Notes: generated by a model from the letters alone, not told the origin. A stretch of DNA of 64,000 nt from Mesorhizobium sp. LSJC280B00 (GCF_000502835.1 NZ_AYVL01000018.1:239-64238); one strand, 5' to 3'. Positions 1-8,959 are shown, numbered from the stretch's first letter. Numbers and translations: made by a program.

Positions 1-2923
1 TTGGCTCCTCGGCCTCTGGAGCGGGCTCGCCGGCGACGGCTTCCGCCGTCGTCGCAGGTTCGGCCGGCGATATCTCCATAGTTTCGAAAACCGGCGGCTC
101 TGCCGGTGTCGTAGCCCCAGGTTCCGCCCCGAGTTCCGCCCTTGGCTCAGCCGCTGGTTCCGCAGGCGCTTCAGCGGTCGCTTCGGCGGCGGGCTGGGTC
201 TCTTGCGTGACTTCGACTGGAGCTTGCGGCTGGTCTTCCGCGACAGGCTCTGCCGCAGCTTCGGTCACGGCTTCGGCCGCAGCCTCCGCCATAGGGGCCG
301 CTTCCGACACGGGCTCGGACGGCTCCGCCGGCGGCTCTGCCGCGGCAGCCGCTTCCGCCATCCTAGCCTGCTCGGCCCGCGTCGCCTCTTCGGCCGCCTG
401 CTTTGCAGCGGCAGCTTCACGTGCGGCATTGTCTTGTGCGTCGAGCCGCGCCTTGACCTCGGCCGCCGGTTTGGCATCGGCGCGATAGCCGAGACCCTTC
501 AGAATCTCTTCCATGTCGTCGGCGGTGGCGCCGAGGATCGACATCATCGGCGGCGTGATCATGAAGGACTGCCCGTCATAGGCGCCGTCGGGGCGAGGGC
601 CGAGGCCCGGCTTCCAGTTGGTCGCCGGCCGGATCAGGTCGGCCAGCCGTTCGAGAATATCGACGCGTACAGCACGCCGGCCAAGATTGCGGTAGCCGGC
701 AAGCTTGTAGAAGGTCTTGTCGAAGGTCGGATCGATGACCACCGAGGTGCGGCCGGAGGCCAGTGCGTGAACGACATCGCCGAAGCCGGGCTTGTCCTTG
801 CCGTCGTTTCTTAGCGCCCACAGCAGCGTTATCAGCCCGGCCGGCGCCGGTTTGATCAGCGCCGGCACGAAGACATGGTAGGCGCCGAAGCGCACTCCGA
901 GACGGCGAAGCGCCGCGCGGCCTTCCTGGTCGAGCGACTTCATCTCGTCGGCGATGTCGCGACGGTTGATGAGGCCGAAATGCTCGACAAGCTGGAAAGC
1001 GATGCCGCGGCCGATGCCAGTGATCTGCTCGGCATTCTTGAGATCGACCAGCGGCTTCAGCAGGGATTCGATCTGGAAGTTGACGAAGCGCTCGGCGCGC
1101 GCCGCAACCTTGTCGCGTGCCGGGCCGGTGAGTTGCTCGTCGGCGAGCAGAACGAGACGCGGCTTCAAAGCGTCTTCGCCGGCAACCAGCGTGCCGATCG
1201 GCGCGCCGATCCAGCGCAGCGTGCCATCCGAACCCAGCGCAATGTCGCCATTGGCAGAGGCGCCGAAACGCTCGGCCCGCGCTTCGAACTCGGCGGCAAG
1301 CGCCTTCTGCGCCGCCGCCCGCACCGCCTTGGCATCCTCGCCGCCGGCGCTCTGGTCGGCGGTGAAGCGGAAACCCTGCAACTCGCCGACGTGATGGCCT
1401 TCGACGAGGACGGTTCCGGTTGGGCTGATTTCGGCTTCAGGCATCGTGTTTTCTCTAAGGCGCCGCATGAGGACGGAAGTCCTGCGGTCTACAAAACGTT
1501 TCGTCAACCGCTCATGCAGCGCATCCGACAATCTGTCTTCGATTTCGCGCGTCTTTTCCTGCCAGTGTGCCCGATCGGCCAGCCAGCCGGGCCGGTTGGA
1601 GACGAAGGTCCATGTGCGGATCTGGGCAATCCTGTGCGATAGCGTGTCGATGTCGCCTTCGGTGGTGTCGGCACGGCGCACCTGCTCGGCCATGTAGTTC
1701 TCGTCGACATGGCCGTGCCTGGCAAGGTCCATGTAGATGGAGGCGATCAAGTCGGCGTGCTGGGCCGGCGCGATCTTCCTGTAGTCGGGCAGCGCGCAGG
1801 CTTCCCACAGCAGCGCCACGCGTCTGGCATCGGTGGTGAGTGCCCGGACGTCGTCGTCGCGCGACAGATGCTCGAGCGCCTGCGCGTCTACTGCCGGCAG
1901 CGCGCGCGTCAGGCCTTCGACCGGGGCGTTGGTCTCGATCGAGCGCTTCAGCGCATCGAGGTTGGCGAAATCGAAATGCGCGGTACGCCACTGCAGCACT
2001 TTCACCGGATCGAAATCATGCGCCTCGATCTTGTTGACCAGTTCATCATCCAGCGGATCGACCTGGCCGGTGACGCCGAAGGTGCCGTCGCGCAGATGCC
2101 GGCCGGCGCGGCCGGCAATCTGGCCGAGCTCGGCCGCCGTCAGGTTGCGGTACTGGTAGCCGTCGAATTTGCGGTTCTGGGCGAAGGCGACGTGGTCGAG
2201 GTCGAGGTTGAGGCCCATGCCGATGGCGTCGGTGGCGACGAGGTAGTCGACGTCGCCCGACTGGAACAGCGCCACCTGGGCGTTGCGGGTGCGCGGGCTG
2301 AGTGCGCCGAGCACGACGGCGGCACCGCCCTGCTGGCGGCGGATCAGCTCGGCGATGGCATAGACCTCGTCGGCCGAGAAGGCGACGATCGCGGTGCGCC
2401 GCGGCAGGCGGGTCAGCTTCTTCGAGCCGACATAGGCAAGATGCGACAGGCGTGGTCGCGTCACCACCGACACGCCCCGCAGCAGGCGCTGCAGGATGCC
2501 GTGCATGGTGGCCGCACCCAGCAGCAGCGTCTCCTGGCGGCCGCGTAGATGCAGGATGCGATCGGTGAAGATGTGGCCGCGTTCGAGATCGCCGGCGAGC
2601 TGGACCTCGTCGATGGCAACGAAGGCGGCGTCGGTCTCGCGCGGCATCGCTTCCACGGTGCAGACCGAGTATTTCGCGCCCGCCGGCTGGATCTTTTCCT
2701 CGCCGGTGATGAGCGCAACCTTATGGGCGCCGACCTTCTCGCAGACGCGCGCATAGACCTCGCGGGCAAGCAGCCTGAGCGGCAGGCCGATGACGCCGCT
2801 TTCATGCGCCACCATGCGTTCGATGGCGAGATGGGTCTTGCCGGTGTTGGTCGGGCCGAGCACGGCCGTCACGTCTCGACCGGTCAGAATCAGCGGTTCA
2901 GTGTGTTTCGGATGGATGTTCAT
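1..2923 (-). CDS. SUV3-like superfamily 2 helicase (3' end cut by window edge)
   Basis: ATP-dependent helicase resembling the mitochondrial RNA helicase SUV3, so probably an RNA helicase; rhizobial relatives are sometimes called MgpS. Translation from the ATG at 2923 stays open to base 1 (974 codons) and the C-terminus lies outside the window. Walker A GPTNTGKT is at residues 23-30, the DEVQ box at about 105-108, and motif VI QIAGRAGR is read near 2110-2130. From about residue 820 the chain becomes a low-complexity tail rich in Ala, Glu and Pro, unlike the ordered helicase core. It is transcribed away from phaB across a long noncoding stretch. The family is clear; the substrate and role in this organism are not visible from sequence. 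Confidence 0.9.
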   Translation of the reverse strand, partial: MNIHPKHTEPLILTGRDVTAVLGPTNTGKTHLAIERMVAHESGVIGLPLRLLAREVYARVCEKVGAHKVALITGEEKIQPAGAKYSVCTVEAMPRETDAAFVAIDEVQLAGDLERGHIFTDRILHLRGRQETLLLGAATMHGILQRLLRGVSVVTRPRLSHLAYVGSKKLTRLPRRTAIVAFSADEVYAIAELIRRQQGGAAVVLGALSPRTRNAQVALFQSGDVDYLVATDAIGMGLNLDLDHVAFAQNRKFDGYQYRNLTAAELGQIAGRAGRHLRDGTFGVTGQVDPLDDELVNKIEAHDFDPVKVLQWRTAHFDFANLDALKRSIETNAPVEGLTRALPAVDAQALEHLSRDDDVRALTTDARRVALLWEACALPDYRKIAPAQHADLIASIYMDLARHGHVDENYMAEQVRRADTTEGDIDTLSHRIAQIRTWTFVSNRPGWLADRAHWQEKTREIEDRLSDALHERLTKRFVDRRTSVLMRRLRENTMPEAEISPTGTVLVEGHHVGELQGFRFTADQSAGGEDAKAVRAAAQKALAAEFEARAERFGASANGDIALGSDGTLRWIGAPIGTLVAGEDALKPRLVLLADEQLTGPARDKVAARAERFVNFQIESLLKPLVDLKNAEQITGIGRGIAFQLVEHFGLINRRDIADEMKSLDQEGRAALRRLGVRFGAYHVFVPALIKPAPAGLITLLWALRNDGKDKPGFGDVVHALASGRTSVVIDPTFDKTFYKLAGYRNLGRRAVRVDILERLADLIRPATNWKPGLGPRPDGAYDGQSFMITPPMMSILGATADDMEEILKGLGYRADAKPAAEVKARLDAQDNAAREAAAAKQAAEEATRAEQARMAEAAAAAEPPAEPSEPVSEAAPMAEAAAEAVTEAAAEPVAEDQPQAPVEVTQETQPAAEATAEAPAEPAAEPRAELGAEPGATTPAEPPVFETMEISPAEPATTAEAVAGEPAPEAEEP

Positions 2924-3080
2924 CGGCCTGGAAATAAGGCTCTCCGCCTCGCATTGTCGGGAGCGCGCCCATATTGGCCGCGTATGACAGGCGACACATA
3001 GGGATTTCGGGCGCGAAGCGAAAGCGGAATGTGCCGAGGGCAGGCCGATTGGTTCGTTCGAGCCTCAAATCTGTTCCCGA

Positions 3081-3260
3081 TTAACAGTTGGAACGAGTCT
3101 GGAACGAATCAGCGACGAATCACTGACTCGCGCTGATTCAGGGTTTGTTCACGGCTACATCTGGGTTTTCTTTCGGCGAATCTCACCACATGCTGAATCA
3201 CGGAAACTGGCCCGATTTATGCAAGCGGCATCCAAGCGAGCACTGCGGTTAACCTTTGCC
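3081..3260. repeat. Noncoding block, copy A of a diverged direct duplication
   Basis: This block and the one at 3366-3533 share the same ordered landmarks: TTAAC, then GGAACGAATC 20 bases on, TTTGTTCAC 43 bases after that, a TATGCA-type stretch, and finally GTTAACCTTTGC. Both lie in the 729-base stretch (2924-3652) between the helicase start and the end of phaB, where I see no convincing gene. No Rho-independent terminator follows either copy, so protein-binding sites are a better guess than a small RNA. Function unknown. Confidence 0.5.
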
Positions 3261-3365
3261 GGTGAATGGTCGTGGCCGGCCAATCTGCTTCGCACAACGT
3301 TATGAAATTATTGATGTTTCCTAACGCGCTTTAATCATTTCAATGGTGTTTTCAGCACTCGCCGT

Positions 3366-3533
3366 TAACGTTCCGCTCAAAGCCGGAACGAATCGGCGAC
3401 GAATCAGCGATGGGCGAAGTTTCTTGGTTTGTTCACCGCAACATGTTGTGCTGTGAACAGCTTTTCCACCGAGAATCCACAGGCTGCCGGGCGGTTTTTG
3501 CATAGGCTGCGCAGCGGCCGTTAACCTTTGCGT
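3366..3533. repeat. Noncoding block, copy B of a diverged direct duplication
   Basis: Second copy of the landmarks described at 3081-3260, with the first two spacings (20 and 43 bases) identical and the later ones a few bases shorter. It also holds GTTCAC and GTGAAC as an inverted pair (about 3432-3459) and two weakly DnaA-box-like strings (TTTTCCACC, AATCCACAGG). The rest of 2924-3652 shows nothing else I can interpret apart from the phaB terminator. Confidence 0.5.
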
Positions 3534-3589
3534 GCCGGATTGGGGCAGCGTGCCGCATCGAGATCTTGCAACGGGAAGACCGCTATAGA

Positions 3590-3613
3590 AACGGGCCGTT
3601 TTGCAGGCCCGTT
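3590..3613 (-). terminator. Probable terminator downstream of phaB
   Basis: Perfect 8-base arms (AACGGGCC and GGCCCGTT) around an 8-base loop, about 40 bases past the phaB stop. The tail after the hairpin on the minus strand is only weakly T-rich. Confidence 0.5.
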
Positions 3614-3652
3614 CGTCCAAGCGCGTATCTGTCTCAACGTAAAGATAAACGA

Positions 3653-4378
3653 TCAGGCGATATACTGGCCGCCATTGGCTGATATGGTCGAGCCGGTGAT
3701 GAAACCGGCATCGTCGGAAGCGAGGAAGACGACGCAGCGCGCGATTTCCTCCGGCTCGCCGAGACGGCCGACCGGGATGTGCGGGATGACGCGCTCGTTG
3801 AGGACCTTCTCGTCCATTGCCTTGACCATCTCGGTGGCGATGTAGCCGGGGCAAATGACGTTGACGGTGATGCCGGCGCGCGCGCCTTCCTGGGCCAGTG
3901 CCTTGGTGAAGCCGATATCGCCGGCCTTCGAGGCCGAATAATTGACCTGGCCGACCTGGCCTTTCTGGCCGTTGATCGAGGAGATGGTGATGATGCGACC
4001 GAACTTGCGGTCGCGCATGCCGCCCCACAATGGATGCGTCATGTTGAAGACGCCGGAAAGGTTGGTGTCGAGGACCTCTTTCCATTGCTCGCGCGTCATC
4101 TTGTGGAACATCGCGTCGCGAGTGATGCCGGCATTGTTGACCAGCACCGAGACGGGACCGAGATCGGCTTCGATCTGTTTGATGCCGGCGGCGCAGGCCT
4201 CGTAGTCGGCGACGGACCATTTATAGACCGGGATGCCGGTCGCGGCCTTGAACTTTGCCGCCGCTTCTTCATTGCCGGCGTAGTTTGCGGCGACCGAATA
4301 GCCGGCGCTTTTCAAGGCGACCGATATCGCCGCGCCGATGCCGCGCGACCCGCCTGTGACGATTGCAACCTTTGTCAT
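3653..4378 (-). CDS. phaB: Acetoacetyl-CoA reductase (NADPH)
   Basis: Short-chain dehydrogenase that reduces acetoacetyl-CoA to (R)-3-hydroxybutyryl-CoA, the second step of poly-3-hydroxybutyrate synthesis in the cytoplasm. The 241-residue product has the usual SDR length, a cofactor-binding TGGSRGIG near residues 9-16, the NNAG motif and the catalytic YSASK. It lies just downstream of phaA on the same strand, the standard phaA-phaB order, separated by a hairpin-forming repeat. PhaB is preferred over the related fatty-acid enzyme FabG because of the phaA neighbour and the PhaB-like N-terminus. Confidence 0.93.
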   Translation of the reverse strand: MTKVAIVTGGSRGIGAAISVALKSAGYSVAANYAGNEEAAAKFKAATGIPVYKWSVADYEACAAGIKQIEADLGPVSVLVNNAGITRDAMFHKMTREQWKEVLDTNLSGVFNMTHPLWGGMRDRKFGRIITISSINGQKGQVGQVNYSASKAGDIGFTKALAQEGARAGITVNVICPGYIATEMVKAMDEKVLNERVIPHIPVGRLGEPEEIARCVVFLASDDAGFITGSTISANGGQYIA

Positions 4379-4394
4379 GCGTTTCCCTCCCAGA

Positions 4395-4476
4395 GTGAAT
4401 GGTGAATGGTGAATGGGGAATGGTTATTGCGTAAGCCCTCCGATCTTCCATTCACCATTCACCATTCACCATTCAC
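4395..4476. repeat. Inverted array of GTGAATG repeats between phaA and phaB
   Basis: The left arm (4395-4423) repeats GGTGAAT about four times and the right arm (4448-4476) repeats its complement ATTCACC, separated by 24 bases. In the phaA-phaB transcript this would fold into one long hairpin. It may stabilise the upstream phaA message or reduce readthrough into phaB. Confidence 0.75.
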
Positions 4477-4486
4477 AATTTGCCAT

Positions 4487-5674
4487 TCATCCCATTGCTT
4501 CCACGCACATGGCAACACCCATGCCGCCGCCGATGCACAGCGTGGCAAGGCCTTTCCTGGCACTTCTGCGGCGCATCTCGTAGACCAGCGTGTTGAAGAT
4601 GCGGGCGCCCGAGGCGCCGACCGGATGGCCGATGGCGATGGCGCCGCCATTGACGTTGACGATGGCCGGATCCCAGCCCATGTCCTTGTTGACGGCGCAG
4701 GCCTGCGCGGCAAAGGCCTCGTTGGCTTCGACCAGATCGAGGTCGCCAACCGACCAGCCGGCCTTGGCCAGCGCCTTGCGCGAGGAGGGGATCGGTCCCG
4801 TCCCCATGATCTGCGGGTCGACACCGGCGGTCGCCCAGGAAACGATACGCACCAGCGGTGTGATGCCGCGCCTTGCGGCTTCCGCTTCGGTCATCAGCAC
4901 CACGGCGGCGGCGCCGTCGTTGATGCCGGAGGCATTGGCAGCAGTCACCGTGCCTTCCTTGTCGAAGGCGGGCTTGAGCTTGGTCATGGCATCGATTGTC
5001 GCGCCGTGGCGGATGTATTCATCCTGGTCGACTACGGTGTCGCCCTTCCTGCCCTTGACTGTAAAGGCAACGATCTCGTCCTTGAATTTCCCGGCTTTCT
5101 GCGCGGCCTCGGCCTTGTTCTGGGAAGCCAGTGCGAACTGGTCCTGGTCGTCGCGGGTGATCTGGAACTGGCGGGCGACGTTCTCCGCGGTGTTGCCCAT
5201 ATGATAGCCATAGAAGGCATCGGTCAGGCCGTCCTTGATCATGGTGTCGATCAGCTTGAAATCGCCCATCTTGACGCCACCGCGCAGATGTTGCGCATGC
5301 GGAGCCATCGACATCGATTCCTGGCCGCCGGCAACGATGATCCTCGCGTCGCCCTGGGCGATCTGCTGCATGCCGAGCGCGATGGCGCGCAAGCCCGAGC
5401 CGCAGAGCTGGTTCAGGCCCCAGGAGGTCGCCTCCTGCGGTACGCCGGCAGCCATTGCCGCCTGCCGCGCCGGGTTCTGCCCTTGAGCCGCGGTCAGGAT
5501 CTGGCCGAGAATGACCTCGTCCACCTCCTTGCCGTCGACGCCGGCACGGACCAGCGCTTCCCTGACGGCGACGGCACCCAATTCATGGGCCGGGGTGTTG
5601 GCGAAGGCGCCGTTGAAGGAGCCGACGGGCGTGCGCGCCGCACTGGCGACAACGATGGCGTTGGAAGCGGACAT
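4487..5674 (-). CDS. phaA: Acetyl-CoA acetyltransferase (beta-ketothiolase)
   Basis: Biosynthetic thiolase that condenses two acetyl-CoA to acetoacetyl-CoA, the first step of PHB synthesis. The frame is open up to 5884, but the ATG at 5674 is chosen because GGAGAAG lies five bases before it and the resulting N-terminus (MSASNAIVVAS) and 395-residue length fit the family. The active-site Cys is in LCGSGLRAI, the His in the GHPVGASGARI segment and the second Cys in CIGGGMGVA near the C-terminus. It precedes phaB and is divergent from phaR. Confidence 0.95.
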   Translation of the reverse strand: MSASNAIVVASAARTPVGSFNGAFANTPAHELGAVAVREALVRAGVDGKEVDEVILGQILTAAQGQNPARQAAMAAGVPQEATSWGLNQLCGSGLRAIALGMQQIAQGDARIIVAGGQESMSMAPHAQHLRGGVKMGDFKLIDTMIKDGLTDAFYGYHMGNTAENVARQFQITRDDQDQFALASQNKAEAAQKAGKFKDEIVAFTVKGRKGDTVVDQDEYIRHGATIDAMTKLKPAFDKEGTVTAANASGINDGAAAVVLMTEAEAARRGITPLVRIVSWATAGVDPQIMGTGPIPSSRKALAKAGWSVGDLDLVEANEAFAAQACAVNKDMGWDPAIVNVNGGAIAIGHPVGASGARIFNTLVYEMRRRSARKGLATLCIGGGMGVAMCVEAMG

Positions 5675-5952
5675 GTTCTTCTCCAGGCTTTCGGGGAACG
5701 ATTTCGGGTGCCGTCGGGGACTTTTCTTGCCCTTTCCACAACCCGAGTCAAACCCGAAATGGGCATGGCGTCCCACTGCCGCAAGCATGCCGCCCGTCGC
5801 TGCAACGGCGGCCAGTCCGTGCTGCGCAGCATAAAATGTTCCCGCACTGCACAAACTGCTTGGATTCATGACGCTTTTGCGCATATCCTTTAAAAAGGCG
5901 CAATCGTTACCGGCGGCTTACTTAAGCTGCCCGGTGTCCGGGGAGGATGCAG

Positions 5953-6561
5953 ATGGCCGCAAAAGACGAACCTATTGTTATCAAGAAATATGCCAATCGC
6001 CGTCTCTACAATACGGGCACCAGCACCTATGTGACGCTCGAGGATCTCGCTGAAATGGTCAAAAGAGGCGAGGACTTTACTGTCCAGGACGCCAAGACCG
6101 GTGACGACATCACGCATCCGGTACTGACCCAGATCATCTTCGAGCTGGAGAACAAGGACGGGCAGAACATGCTGCCGATCCCGTTCCTGCGTCAGCTCAT
6201 CGCCTATTACGGCGACCAGATGCAGATGATCGTGCCGAGCTTTCTCGAGCAGTCGATGCTGGCCTTCTCTAAGGAGCAGGAACGCTTTCGCGAGCAGATG
6301 AAAGATGCGCTCGGCAAGTCGCCGATGGACATGATGAAGATCGCGACACCAATCAAGGTGCTGGAGGAGCAGACGCGGCGCAACATGGAAATGTTCCAGA
6401 ACGCCATGCGGCTGTTCACGCCGTTCCCGCCCGCGGGCTCGGCGCCGGCAGCAGCGCCGGCCGAACCGGCCAGGAAGGAAACGCCGGAAAAACCCGACGA
6501 CCTCCAGGAGCTGAAGGAGCAGATCGCCGCGATGCAGCGTAAGCTCGACACGATGTCCTGA
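5953..6561 (+). CDS. phaR: PHB synthesis repressor PhaR
   Basis: DNA- and PHB-binding repressor that ties phasin and PHB gene expression to polymer level. The N-terminal PHB/PHA accumulation-regulator domain is recognisable from IKKYANRRLYNT followed by STYVTLEDLA, and a second conserved segment covers about residues 65-120. The C-terminal third is Ala/Pro/Glu-rich and ends in a short coiled coil. An ATG at 5947 directly abuts GGGAGG; the in-frame ATG at 5953 has proper spacing and is preferred, giving 202 residues. It is divergent from phaA-phaB. Confidence 0.92.
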   Translation: MAAKDEPIVIKKYANRRLYNTGTSTYVTLEDLAEMVKRGEDFTVQDAKTGDDITHPVLTQIIFELENKDGQNMLPIPFLRQLIAYYGDQMQMIVPSFLEQSMLAFSKEQERFREQMKDALGKSPMDMMKIATPIKVLEEQTRRNMEMFQNAMRLFTPFPPAGSAPAAAPAEPARKETPEKPDDLQELKEQIAAMQRKLDTMS

Positions 6562-6629
6562 CTGCCGGCTGGCGAAGTGCAGCGTCGAACCTCTCTTCAG
6601 GTGCCGCTGAGACTTCGCAAGCAGCGCGG

Positions 6630-7778
6630 CTAGAGCTGCTCCGGCAGCGGTCCCTGGTAGCGGGCGCGTGGCCGGATCAGGCCGTTGCTCGTCACCTGCT
6701 CCACGGCATGCGCGGCCCAGCCGACGCTGCGGCCGAGTGCGAACAGGCGGAACGGCGCATCGGACGGCAAACGGAGGCCGCGCGTCAGCGCAGCCAAGGC
6801 GAAATCGACGTTCGGGCGCATGCCCGTTGCCGCAAAGGCCACATCGCAAAGCCGTAACAGCCCATCATCGACATCTATCGCGGCCAGCAACGGTTCCGCA
6901 CGCGGATCGCCGTCGGGATAAAGCGGATGGCCAAATCCGGGCAGCGGCCTGTCGTGACCGAGCCAGCGTCCGACAGCCGCATCCGGCCCCAATCTCTGCG
7001 CATCCTCCGCCAGCATCATGACCGCCTCCGCGGCGCCGCCATGACGCGGCCCGGAGAGCGTGGCGAGGCCGGCAAGCAGGCAGGCCGAAACAGGTGCGCC
7101 GGTGGACGCGGCGACCCGTGCGGCGAAGGTCGATGCGTTCAATTCGTGATCGGCCAACAGCACGAGCGAGCGGCGGATCAAGTCTGCGCCGGCCGCATCA
7201 AGCGACCATCCCTGCGCCAGCCTTTCGTGCACGGCACCAGTTCCGGGAATCGCGCCGAGCGCCTGGGCCAAAGCGGCGATGGCGCCGGCCGCATCGTGGT
7301 TGAGCGAAGCCGATCTTCGGCCGAGCGAAGGCCGGCCGTTGGCCGCCAACGCGGCCAATTCCGCGAAGGCAGCCGGCCGGCCAGTTGCGCCGTTGCCATG
7401 GCGGCTCGCCGAGACGAACGACACTGGTGCGCCAGATGCCCAAAGCAGGTTTGCCGTCTGCTCCAGCGTGGCAGCCTCGCAGAGAGCAACCGCATCCTGG
7501 CCGCGATAGACAAGGCGGCCATGCAAAACGGTCGAGATCGTGGTGGCGATCGCCGGCTCACCCCAGGCAATTGCACTTTCGGCGATTGCCTGGGGATTTC
7601 GGCCACGAGCCCGGCGGCTCGCCAGCGCCGCGATATCGTCGGCGCGATACTGGCTGCGGCGTGGATCCGCCCGGTCCGGCCGCACGCCGATGCGTCCGCG
7701 GCTGACATAGGCATAGAGGGTCTGGGCTCGCACCTTGAGACGCTCCAGGGCTTCGTCCCGCGTCAGCCACTCCGTCAT
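6630..7778 (-). CDS. Citrate synthase family protein with N-terminal helix-turn-helix
   Basis: Two-part protein of 382 residues. Residues 1 to about 60 look like a MerR/excisionase-type helix-turn-helix (LTRDEALERL, then TLYAYVSRGRI, then SQYRADDIAAL). The rest is a citrate synthase fold with the three catalytic positions kept: His in GPRHGG, His in GFGHPLY and Asp in PNVDF, plus the substrate Arg in DPRA. The ATG at 7778, preceded by AAGG, is chosen over the longer open frame. It is divergent from a second citrate-synthase-fold gene only 92 bases away. It could make citrate or 2-methylcitrate, or act as a metabolite-sensing regulator; sequence alone does not decide. Confidence 0.82.
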   Translation of the reverse strand: MTEWLTRDEALERLKVRAQTLYAYVSRGRIGVRPDRADPRRSQYRADDIAALASRRARGRNPQAIAESAIAWGEPAIATTISTVLHGRLVYRGQDAVALCEAATLEQTANLLWASGAPVSFVSASRHGNGATGRPAAFAELAALAANGRPSLGRRSASLNHDAAGAIAALAQALGAIPGTGAVHERLAQGWSLDAAGADLIRRSLVLLADHELNASTFAARVAASTGAPVSACLLAGLATLSGPRHGGAAEAVMMLAEDAQRLGPDAAVGRWLGHDRPLPGFGHPLYPDGDPRAEPLLAAIDVDDGLLRLCDVAFAATGMRPNVDFALAALTRGLRLPSDAPFRLFALGRSVGWAAHAVEQVTSNGLIRPRARYQGPLPEQL

Positions 7779-7870
7779 GTCAGCCTTGTCATGTTGATTC
7801 CGTTGATCAAGATTGATGGTCCAGTCACCAACCCTTATCTTCCACCCGGAAAGGGTCAAGGAGAAAACCA

Positions 7871-8959
7871 ATGGCGAATGGGCTCGATGATGTGGTGGCG
7901 GCGGAAACGGTGCTCTCCGATGTTGACGGTCTTGGTGGCCGCCTGACCATCCGGGGCCATTCGTTGCCCGAACTGGCAGGCCGCTGGAAATACGCCGAGG
8001 TGGTTCATCTGCTGTTCGACGGCTTTTTCGACGATCTTCCCGACGGCAGGGAGCTGGCGAACGCGATCGGTCGGGCGCGCAGCGAAGTGTTCGAGCAGAT
8101 CAAACCCTTGCTGCCGTTTCTCGCATCCGTCGATATCTACAGCGCGATGCGCGCCGGTATTGCCCTGCTGCCGGATGGTGACAAATTGTCGGACGCGCTG
8201 CGGCTGGTTGCGGCACCTGCCGTGCTGACGCCGGCCTTGCTGCGCTTGCAGCGCGGCGAAAGCCCGATTGCGCCCGATAGCAAGGCCGATCATGCAGCCG
8301 ACATGCTGCGGATGCTGACCGGCATTGTGGCCTCGCCTAAATTGGCGAAGGCGCTCGATGCCTATCTCGTGACGGTTTGCGACCACGGCCTCAACGCATC
8401 GACCTTCGCCGCGCGCGTGGTCGCTTCGACGCAGGCCGGGCTTACTTCGGCGGTGCTGGCCGGGCTCGGAGCGCTCAAGGGGCCGCTGCATGGCGGCGCG
8501 CCAGGTCCGGTGATCGAGATGCTGGATGCGATCGAGGTGCATGGCGACGCCGCCGGCTGGCTGCGTGGCGAGATCGCGCGTGGCGGCCGCATCATGGGCT
8601 TCGGCCATCGCATCTATCGCGTGCGCGATCCGCGTGCCGACGTGCTGAAAGCCGTCGTGCGCCAGCTCGGCGCCGAGGGCGAAAGCGGCCACCGGCTGGC
8701 CTTCGCCGAAAGCGTGGAGCAGGCGGCGCTCGAAGTGCTCCGCATCGCCAAGCCGTCACGCTCGCTCCAGACCAACGTCGAGTTCTTCACAGCGCTCCTG
8801 CTGGAAGCGGCGGGCTTTCCGAAAGAGGCGTTCACCAATGTCTTTGCTGCCGGGCGCGTCGCCGGCTGGATTGCCCATGCGCGCGAGCAGCAAACGAGCG
8901 GACGGCTGATCCGGCCGCAGTCGCGCTATATCGGGACGGTGCCGGACCTCGTCGCCTGA
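7871..8959 (+). CDS. Citrate/2-methylcitrate synthase-like protein
   Basis: Citrate synthase fold of 362 residues without the helix-turn-helix of its divergent neighbour and shorter than the usual bacterial housekeeping enzyme. His is present in GPLHGG and in GFGHRIYRVRDPR, but the usual catalytic Asp position reads Glu (TNVEFF). AAGGAG precedes the ATG by six bases. The two genes probably arose by duplication. Whether this one condenses oxaloacetate with acetyl-CoA, propionyl-CoA or something else cannot be told here. Confidence 0.85.
   Translation: MANGLDDVVAAETVLSDVDGLGGRLTIRGHSLPELAGRWKYAEVVHLLFDGFFDDLPDGRELANAIGRARSEVFEQIKPLLPFLASVDIYSAMRAGIALLPDGDKLSDALRLVAAPAVLTPALLRLQRGESPIAPDSKADHAADMLRMLTGIVASPKLAKALDAYLVTVCDHGLNASTFAARVVASTQAGLTSAVLAGLGALKGPLHGGAPGPVIEMLDAIEVHGDAAGWLRGEIARGGRIMGFGHRIYRVRDPRADVLKAVVRQLGAEGESGHRLAFAESVEQAALEVLRIAKPSRSLQTNVEFFTALLLEAAGFPKEAFTNVFAAGRVAGWIAHAREQQTSGRLIRPQSRYIGTVPDLVA

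Noticed and set aside
2924..3652. Chromosomal replication origin
   Set aside because: TTAAC and weak DnaA-box-like strings occur, but there is no true DnaA-box cluster, no AT-rich unwinding region, and the neighbours (helicase, phaB) are not those expected at a rhizobial oriC.
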